In this document: piece by piece, positions 58,540-64,000 of the stretch
Numbering within the stretch: position 1 is the first letter of the stretch
How the letters are laid out: every line of letters begins with the position of its first letter
Source: PALSA-1335 sp965231025
GTDB taxonomy: Bacteria; Patescibacteriota; Gracilibacteria; UBA1369
Length of the DNA: 64,000 nt
Assembly: GCA_965231025.1 (NCBI GenBank)
Contig: OZ246407.1
Coordinates: forward strand, 62,001 to 126,000
Direction of reading: 5' to 3'
Notes under the pieces: generated by a model
Seen by the model: only the letters and a program-made list of their open reading frames with translations
The model's database searches: none
What the model was told of the DNA's origin: nothing
Made by a program: the position numbers and the translations under genes

Positions 58540-59187
58540 ATGAAATTTCCAACGATAAAAGAGCTCAGGGAAATGGATGCCGGACACTTCGCCCGTCTCG
58601 AGGATGAATCGCGGAAACCTTTCTATGAAGCCGTCAAAAGAGTTTGCGATTTTTTGCTGGCCTTCGCTTCACTGGTCATCTTTGCGCCGTTCTGGGTGCT
58701 GATTGTCATTCTGATCCACCTGGACTCGCCGGGGAAAGCAGTATTCAAGCACATCAGAATCGGCAAGGGCGGAAAGCCGTTCACGCTCTACAAATTCCGC
58801 ACCATGTACCAGGGGGTAAAAGATCAGGAGCTCGCTCCCCAAAATCCCCACGACGAGCGTGTGACGCGCGTCGGCAGATTTTTACGCCGCACCAGCCTCG
58901 ACGAAGTTCCCCAGCTCCTCAACATCCTCAAAGGGGAAATGTCGCTCGTGGGACCGCGGCCGGAAATGCCCTTCATCGTTGAACATTACAAACCGATCGA
59001 GCGGAAGAGGCTGCTGGTAAAGCCCGGACTGACGGGCATCTGGCAAATTATGGGGCGCAAGGATTTGCCGCTCCACCACAACCTTGAATTCGATTTTTAT
59101 TATATCCGGCACAGGTCGTTGTTGCTGGATTTTGTAATTATCCTTAAAACGGTTGCTGTGGTAATATCTGGGAAAGGAGCTTACTGA
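58540..59187 (+). CDS. Undecaprenyl-phosphate sugar phosphotransferase (initiating enzyme)
   Basis: Transfers a sugar-1-phosphate to the polyprenyl carrier, the first step of glycan assembly. 215 residues: a short helical lead, one reentrant/membrane helix (about 37-63, RVCDFLLAFASLVIFAPFWV) and the catalytic domain with FKHIRIGKGGKPFTLYKFRT, RVGRFLRRTSLDEVPQLLNI, LKGEMSLVGPRPEMP and KPGLTGIWQIMGR, all marks of the bacterial sugar transferase family in its short, PglC/WecP-like form. The Asp-Glu pair in SLDEVPQ is expected to be catalytic. The sugar is not readable from sequence. Confidence 0.96.
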   Translation: MKFPTIKELREMDAGHFARLEDESRKPFYEAVKRVCDFLLAFASLVIFAPFWVLIVILIHLDSPGKAVFKHIRIGKGGKPFTLYKFRTMYQGVKDQELAPQNPHDERVTRVGRFLRRTSLDEVPQLLNILKGEMSLVGPRPEMPFIVEHYKPIERKRLLVKPGLTGIWQIMGRKDLPLHHNLEFDFYYIRHRSLLLDFVIILKTVAVVISGKGAY

Positions 59188-59192
59188 TCATC

Positions 59193-61151
59193 ATGGCGCA
59201 GCAAACAAAAACCCAATCAAACAGGTGGTATGACAAAAGCATCGTCATGCTCCTCTACGGTTTGGGATTCGGAGTGCCGGTCGTTTTTTCAACCGCATTC
59301 TATTCGAATTTTGCCGCTCCCAAACTGCTCCTGTTAAGGGTGATCACGCTGGCGATACTTCTGCTGTGGATATGGAAAAGTTACGTTGAAGAAAAATTCA
59401 GCTTCCGCAGGGGGAAATTTAACCTGGGGTTGTTGGGCTATGGAGCCGTCCTGATCCTGTCCACCGTTACTTCTGCGAATATTTTTTCCAGTCTGCTGGG
59501 CACGGAAACGCGGTTCCTGGGGCTGTTCACTCAGCTCAATTTTTTGCTGATCGCCTGGATGGTCTACAACTTTCTCACCACGAAAAAACAGATCAAAACG
59601 TTCATCACGATTGTGTGCGTAACGGGTATCGGAATTTTGACCGCATACGGATGGATGCAATATTTTGGCTTGTTTCAGGACAGTTTCGCGTGGAGTCAGA
59701 ACCCGCAGGAACGGGTGTTCGGTACGCTCGGACACAGCAATCATTTTGGAGCGTACATCGGAATGTGCATCCTGCTGGCCTTCGGGGTCATCCCCTTTTT
59801 GAAAAATAAAATCGTACAGAGGCTGCTGATACTCTGCGCTCACGCCGCGTTCCTCGTCGTACTCCTCACGGGAAGCCGGGCGGCTCTGGCGGCAACCGTT
59901 CTCGCACTGCTTACCGTCTTCATCATCCTTGGCATACGGAGCCAAAACCTCCGGAAGTTCATAAAAAAAACATGGGTGGCGTTTGTCGTGGGAATAGCCG
60001 TTATTGCAGGGGCCGTTTTCGTTTTCCGCGAACCGTTGAGTACATTACCGGTGGTTCAAAGAATGCAGCAGGGGGTAGAATCCGCCGAATCAGGATTCCC
60101 TCCGGACCGTTTAAGCTGGTGGATGAGCAGTTTCGATATGGTGAAAGATCGTCCGTTGCTTGGGTTCGGACTTGGCACGTTCCGCGACATGTACAGTCAG
60201 TACCGCCGTTACGATTACCGTGTGCCGGGCCCGGGGGACATTCAATACCAGATTACGCCCGAGTCTTCCCATAACGATTACATCGACATTCTCGTAACCG
60301 AAGGATTCCTGGGGTTGGCGGCGTACCTGGCGCTTCTGTTCATTGTTTTTTCCGCCATCGACAAAAAAATATTCCAGCGCCAAAAGCCCGATGAGATGTT
60401 TTATATCACGCTGGGAATCAAAGGAGCGCTCATGGTGTATCTCATCCAGGTGATCGCGAATTTTGGCGTCGCGGATACGTTGACGATATTTTTCCTGCTG
60501 CTGGGTGCCGGCATGAGCTCGGTATCTCTGGAGCAAAAATCCGCGGCTGTAAGACTGAAACCGGTGGTAAAGGAACTCGCGGTCTGCGCGTTGATGGTCA
60601 TCATTATTTGGGCAGGGTTCTTCACCGCACGGGAAGCGCTGGCGGAATATAACTATAAAAGCGCCGTGATTGAAGAAAGCCTTGGGCGTCCGGAAAACGC
60701 CCGGTTGTGGTACGAAGAAATCTTGAGGAACCAACCCTACCGGTACGAATATTACGAAGCATTCGGCGATTTTGCGTTCAAGAACGGCACGCAGACCGAA
60801 TTCGATGCCGAATACACCAAACAGTACCTCCAGATAGCCCTCCAGAACTACCAGAAAGCCAGCGTGATCAATAAATTTCATCCGAGCACTTTTTACAACA
60901 TGGGGGTGACGTCCATTCAACTTTCCCATCTGGAACAGAACGACGCCTACATGGTTGAAGGCATAAATAGCCTGCAGCAAGCCATAAAATTGAGTCCTAA
61001 CAACCCGCTGTACGCATACCAGGCCGCGAAAATTTTCGCGCAGATCGACCAAAAAAACCTCGCGGTGAAAAGTCTCACCGAAGTAGTCCGTCTGAATCCT
61101 CAATACATGGACGCGCAAAAACGTCTGGATGACCTACTTCAAAACAATTAA
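59193..61151 (+). CDS. O-antigen ligase/polymerase-like membrane protein with TPR tail
   Basis: A 652-residue protein with about twelve hydrophobic segments in residues 15-480 and a cytoplasmic or outer TPR-like region after that (about 490-650: YEEILRNQPYRYEYYEAFGD, SVINKFHPSTFYNMGV). Family marks of Wzy/WaaL/PglL: LTGSRAALAATVLALLTV, GFGLGTFRDMYSQYRRYDYR and ESSHNDYIDILVTEGFLGLA. It could attach finished glycan to a lipid or protein, or polymerise repeat units. The cluster also has an ABC exporter, so ligation is more likely than Wzy polymerisation. The last 18 bases overlap the convergent PgeF-like gene. Confidence 0.9.
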   Translation: MAQQTKTQSNRWYDKSIVMLLYGLGFGVPVVFSTAFYSNFAAPKLLLLRVITLAILLLWIWKSYVEEKFSFRRGKFNLGLLGYGAVLILSTVTSANIFSSLLGTETRFLGLFTQLNFLLIAWMVYNFLTTKKQIKTFITIVCVTGIGILTAYGWMQYFGLFQDSFAWSQNPQERVFGTLGHSNHFGAYIGMCILLAFGVIPFLKNKIVQRLLILCAHAAFLVVLLTGSRAALAATVLALLTVFIILGIRSQNLRKFIKKTWVAFVVGIAVIAGAVFVFREPLSTLPVVQRMQQGVESAESGFPPDRLSWWMSSFDMVKDRPLLGFGLGTFRDMYSQYRRYDYRVPGPGDIQYQITPESSHNDYIDILVTEGFLGLAAYLALLFIVFSAIDKKIFQRQKPDEMFYITLGIKGALMVYLIQVIANFGVADTLTIFFLLLGAGMSSVSLEQKSAAVRLKPVVKELAVCALMVIIIWAGFFTAREALAEYNYKSAVIEESLGRPENARLWYEEILRNQPYRYEYYEAFGDFAFKNGTQTEFDAEYTKQYLQIALQNYQKASVINKFHPSTFYNMGVTSIQLSHLEQNDAYMVEGINSLQQAIKLSPNNPLYAYQAAKIFAQIDQKNLAVKSLTEVVRLNPQYMDAQKRLDDLLQNN

Positions 61152-61919
61152 AACCCCAAACCTGCCGGTTACTCCACGATCGCGCCTGAAGGAATAAAAC
61201 TTTTCCCCAGCGCCGCACATGCTGCAGACGCGGGCATGTTCAATGCGGTCGGCCTGCACCCCGTGCCGGACCAGTTGATCGGTGCTGAACTTCCAGAGAT
61301 CAACAGTATTGTCACTTTTGATGTACGGTTCAAAATCGGAGGAAAGCTCTTCCCGGGGGTTGCTGAAAAACGAGCAGCATGGGCCAAGAGAAGGGCTGAT
61401 CCCAACGACCAGATGTTCAGGCTTCACTCCAAACTCTTTCCTCATGACCTCAATGGCAGCGCCGCTGACATCCTTCATAAGTCCGCGCCATCCCGCATGG
61501 ACGGCGGCGATGACTTTTTGGTAAGGGTCAAACATGAGAATCGCCTGGCAGTCGGCCACTTTCATCATCAGTGCCGCACCGCGCACATTCGTCACAAAAG
61601 CATCGGCATCATCGATATCCCGGTTTGCTTCATGGGCGGAAAGCAGGGCATCGTCAACCACACGGACATTGCTGCTGTGAATCTGGTTTGCGGCAATGAG
61701 CCTTTCGGGCACCAGTCCGAACGAGCCGCAAATAATGGACCGGTTCCTGAGAACATCCTCGGTGCTGTCGTCAACGGTCGCGCTCACGTTCAGGCTGTCG
61801 AACGGCTTTTTGCTGACGCCTCCAAGCCGCGAAAGAACGGCATGATCAACCTCGTCGGAAAATTTCTGAAGGGAATGGAACTGAAAAATAGGTAAATCCT
61901 TTCGGTAGTTTTTTATCAT
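61134..61919 (-). CDS. pgeF: PgeF/YfiH-type (laccase-domain) protein
   Basis: A 261-residue member of the YfiH/laccase-domain family. Family members act as peptidoglycan editing factors or purine nucleosidases; the laccase label is historical. Seen: SRLGGVSKKPFDSLNVS, ANQIHSSNVRVVDD, the metal-site block DADAFVTN followed by KVADCQAILMFDP, VIAAVHAGWRGLMKDV and GISPSLGPCCSFF, holding the His and Cys ligands. It lies 14 bases downstream of the hydrate-dehydratase gene in a minus-strand set with enolase. Metal and substrate are not certain. Confidence 0.9.
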   Translation of the reverse strand: MIKNYRKDLPIFQFHSLQKFSDEVDHAVLSRLGGVSKKPFDSLNVSATVDDSTEDVLRNRSIICGSFGLVPERLIAANQIHSSNVRVVDDALLSAHEANRDIDDADAFVTNVRGAALMMKVADCQAILMFDPYQKVIAAVHAGWRGLMKDVSGAAIEVMRKEFGVKPEHLVVGISPSLGPCCSFFSNPREELSSDFEPYIKSDNTVDLWKFSTDQLVRHGVQADRIEHARVCSMCGAGEKFYSFRRDRGVTGRFGVLIVLK

Positions 61920-61933
61920 CGGGGAAGTGAAGT

Positions 61934-62797
61934 TCAGGGCGCGAATTGTCGAATGACGAAGGGGAGTTCCGAGGCCAGGTCGCTGGCGGTATAACCGTAT
62001 CCTTTCTGTTTCAAGAGGGAGTCGCCGACTTTTCCAAAAACGTATGATCCGATGCGGCAGGCATCAAAAGGGTTTGCCCCCTGGCCGATTAACGCGGCGA
62101 TGTATCCGCTTAATACGTCTCCGCTTCCTCCCACGGTCATGCCCGCGTTACCGGTCGAATTCATGACGGTTGTGCCATCTTCCGAGGCGGCGATACTCTG
62201 GGGACCTTTGAGCAAAATATTGATTTTAAGGTCCGTGGCAATGGTACGGGCCAGCACGACCTTGCCGGAAACGGACCCGGAAACTTTTACGTCCTTTCCC
62301 GTCAGGTGTTCAAATTCGTTGTGGTGCGGAGTAATGACCGCTTTTTGCTGCAGAGGGAAATTCTTGATCTTCTGGAGAACCTGGATCGCCGAAGAGTCCA
62401 GAACCATGGGAATCGGACAGTTTTCGATGATGCTTTTCATGGCTTCGGAAGTCTCTTCGCGTTCGCCCATGCCCGGCCCCATCAGAAGTACGTCGCATTT
62501 TTTAGCGAACTCAAGAATCGGAGTGACGCCCTTCATATCCAGATATTCCCCCGGGAACTTTTTCACGATGAAATCGGGATAGTGGGTGCGGCTCACGTCA
62601 AAATTGCACTCCGGGACGAAGATGTATGCAAGGTCGGCACCGCCGCGCAAAGCCCCATAGCCGCACAGCAGCGGAGCCCCGTAGTAATCGATGCTTCCGC
62701 CTACGATCAGAATCCTCCCGTTCATACCTTTATGCGAATCTGCCGCGCGCTTTGGATAAGCGCCCCGGACATCTCCGGCCTTGGTAGTCTGAATCAT
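61934..62797 (-). CDS. nnrD: ADP/ATP-dependent NAD(P)H-hydrate dehydratase
   Basis: Repairs damaged NADH and NADPH hydrates. 287 residues with the ribokinase-like fold. Seen: GRILIVGGSIDYYGAPLLCG at the start, LLMGPGMGEREETS, VLDSSAIQVL, ITPHHNEFEHLTGK, and the catalytic block GNAGMTVGGSGDVLSGYIAA with the conserved Asp. The epimerase partner domain (NnrE) is not fused and not in the window. It lies 10 bases after enolase and 14 bases before pgeF on the minus strand, so the three are probably co-transcribed. Confidence 0.93.
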   Translation of the reverse strand: MIQTTKAGDVRGAYPKRAADSHKGMNGRILIVGGSIDYYGAPLLCGYGALRGGADLAYIFVPECNFDVSRTHYPDFIVKKFPGEYLDMKGVTPILEFAKKCDVLLMGPGMGEREETSEAMKSIIENCPIPMVLDSSAIQVLQKIKNFPLQQKAVITPHHNEFEHLTGKDVKVSGSVSGKVVLARTIATDLKINILLKGPQSIAASEDGTTVMNSTGNAGMTVGGSGDVLSGYIAALIGQGANPFDACRIGSYVFGKVGDSLLKQKGYGYTASDLASELPFVIRQFAP

Positions 62798-62807
62798 ACG
62801 CCCTGGA

Positions 62808-64000
62808 TTAGAAGCTAAGCTGCGTAAAAACTTTTTTGCCCAGGAACTGCGCCTTGGAACCGAGTTCTTCTTCTATCTTCATGAGGCGGTTGTATTTTGC
62901 GACCCGCTCGCTGCGGCTCAATGACCCGGTTTTAAGCTGTCCCGTACTCAGGGCGACGGCCAGATCGGCAATCGTGGTGTCCTCGGTTTCACCGCTGCGG
63001 TGGGAAATGACGGTAGTCCAGGCCGATTTCTGGGCAAGCCGGATGGCACTCACCGTTTCGGTCAGCGAACCGATCTGGTTCACCTTGATCAAAATGGAGT
63101 TCGCAGCCTTCATGTCGATACCCTTTTGCAGACGTTCAACATTCGTGACGAGAAGGTCGTCGCCCACGATCTGCACTTTCTTTCCCACACGCTCGGTGAG
63201 GGTTTTCCAGGAGTCCCAGTCGTCCTCGGCGAGGCCGTCCTCAAGGGAAATAACCGGGTGCTTACCCACAAGATCAACCCAGTAATCCACCATCTGGGCG
63301 CTCGTAAGCTCCTCTTTTTTGCCCTTAATCTTAAAAGAATACACCTTCTTTGAGGCGTCATAAAACTCCGAAGCGGCCGCGTCCAGGGCGATAAAAACAT
63401 CCTGCCCGGCATGATACCCCGCCGCCTCAATCGCCTTAAAAACATATTCAAAAGCGGACTCCTGATCGGGAAGGCTCGGAGCATATCCACCTTCATCGCC
63501 CACGCTCGTGGCATATCCATTGGCTTTCAATAATTTGCCGAGATGATGGAAAATCTCAGCGCCCATCCGGATGGCTTCGCTGAAAGACGGAGCCCCGGCT
63601 GGCATCACCATAAACTCCTGGATATCCAGTCCGCTGTCGGCATGCTTGCCGCCATTCATAATATTCATCATGGGAACCGGAAGCAGCGTCGCTCCGGCAT
63701 TCAGAGAGGCATACAGTCCAACGCCTTTTTCAGCCGCGGCGGCACGCGCACAGGCCAGGGAAACCCCCAAAATGGCGTTCGCGCCGAGTTTGCTCTTGGT
63801 CGGAGTACCATCAAGTTGAAGCATCGCCTCATCGAGCCCCTGTTGGTCATCAACCTCCCGGCCGACCACCAGCGCGGCGAGATCCTTATTGACGTTCCCG
63901 CAGGCTTTTAAAACACCCTTCCCCAGGTACCGTTTGGCATCCCCATCCCTGAGCTCAAGGGCCTCATGACTACCCGTCGAAGCACCGCTGGGCACCATGG
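62808..64000 (-). CDS. eno: Enolase, N-terminus cut by window
   Basis: Interconverts 2-phosphoglycerate and PEP in glycolysis. About 397 C-terminal residues are visible; the frame is open at the window edge and the usual first 30 or so residues (with the RGNPTVE motif) are missing. Seen: PSGASTGSHEALELRDGD, GANAILGVSLACARAAA, NIMNGGKHADSGLDIQEFMV, DEGGYAPSL, SLEDGLAEDDWDSWKTLT, GDDLLVTN, the base Lys in ILIKVNQIGSLTETVSAI, and SHRSGETEDTTIADLAVAL. All active-site regions in the visible part are intact. It would supply PEP to the PPDK at 15072. Confidence 0.97.
   Translation of the reverse strand, partial: MVPSGASTGSHEALELRDGDAKRYLGKGVLKACGNVNKDLAALVVGREVDDQQGLDEAMLQLDGTPTKSKLGANAILGVSLACARAAAAEKGVGLYASLNAGATLLPVPMMNIMNGGKHADSGLDIQEFMVMPAGAPSFSEAIRMGAEIFHHLGKLLKANGYATSVGDEGGYAPSLPDQESAFEYVFKAIEAAGYHAGQDVFIALDAAASEFYDASKKVYSFKIKGKKEELTSAQMVDYWVDLVGKHPVISLEDGLAEDDWDSWKTLTERVGKKVQIVGDDLLVTNVERLQKGIDMKAANSILIKVNQIGSLTETVSAIRLAQKSAWTTVISHRSGETEDTTIADLAVALSTGQLKTGSLSRSERVAKYNRLMKIEEELGSKAQFLGKKVFTQLSF

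Noticed and set aside
1..64000. Recoded TGA (glycine) as in Gracilibacteria
   Set aside because: TGA ends several genes at positions that fit family lengths (for example 46929, 49505, 17844 minus), and no in-frame TGA interrupts conserved domains.

Overview
The window reads as a gene-dense bacterial chromosome segment with 45 protein genes (two cut by the window edges), two tRNAs and few long gaps. Genes use standard stops including TGA (for example at 46927-46929 and 49503-49505), so the TGA-as-glycine code of Gracilibacteria/Absconditabacteria is excluded. An SLH-domain S-layer-like protein, PPDK, a compact pentose-phosphate operon, short intergenic spaces and many small unassigned membrane or secreted proteins fit a candidate-phyla-radiation (Patescibacteria) lineage such as Peregrinibacteria. 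That placement is inference from gene content; no marker such as 16S rRNA is present.

Layout. (1) 1-13.7 kb, surface and sensing island: a cut glycosyltransferase, a lipoprotein, an M23-peptidase/SLH protein with Gly-rich linkers, a PilX-like protein, two paralogous Asp-box lipoproteins that share an identical 374-bp tract, a CHASE2 adenylate cyclase, and two further exported proteins. Three of these proteins end in a Cys-spacer-hydrophobic-Arg tail like a C-terminal sorting signal. (2) 13.7-18.5 kb: NAD kinase, a small unknown gene, PPDK and a polyprenol/dolichol-kinase-like protein. (3) 18.6-28.2 kb, minus strand: penicillin-binding protein 1C, an ECF sigma factor, and a 2137-residue alpha-2-macroglobulin directly downstream of the sigma gene. 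The macroglobulin carries an 80-residue cytoplasmic head and one membrane helix, the layout of an anti-sigma factor. (4) 28.3-34.6 kb: zwf-tkt-tal-pgi-cyclase operon. (5) 34.6-37.5 kb: HTH protein, tRNA-Lys next to a 126-bp inverted-repeat element, membrane protein, DnaJ, tRNA-Glu. (6) 37.7-44.6 kb: an S-layer-type gene with a leader of about 320 nt, then two exported proteins. (7) 44.7-61.2 kb, surface glycan cluster: GT2, a DUF2142-like membrane protein, Wzm/Wzt ABC exporter, a methyltransferase-coiled-coil-GT2-GT2 fusion, UDP-glucose dehydrogenase, UDP-xylose-synthase-like enzyme, another GT2, the initiating sugar-phosphate transferase and an O-antigen-ligase-like protein. SAM synthetase and SAH hydrolase sit inside it. 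(8) 61.1-64 kb: PgeF-like protein, NAD(P)H-hydrate dehydratase and enolase.

How it fits together. NAD kinase and glucose-6-phosphate dehydrogenase supply NADPH, and PGI, TKT, TAL, enolase and PPDK link hexose, pentose and triose metabolism. The glycan cluster can make a UDP-GlcA/UDP-xylose-derived, probably methylated polysaccharide and export it by an ABC route. The S-layer-type protein would cover that surface. PBP1C, the macroglobulin and the sigma factor look like a wall-repair and envelope-attack sensing unit.

Genes with a recognisable promoter of their own mostly lack a Shine-Dalgarno sequence and start after a pyrimidine-rich stretch, whereas several downstream genes have an AAGGA-type site. 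No rRNA, CRISPR array, transposase or prophage gene was seen.
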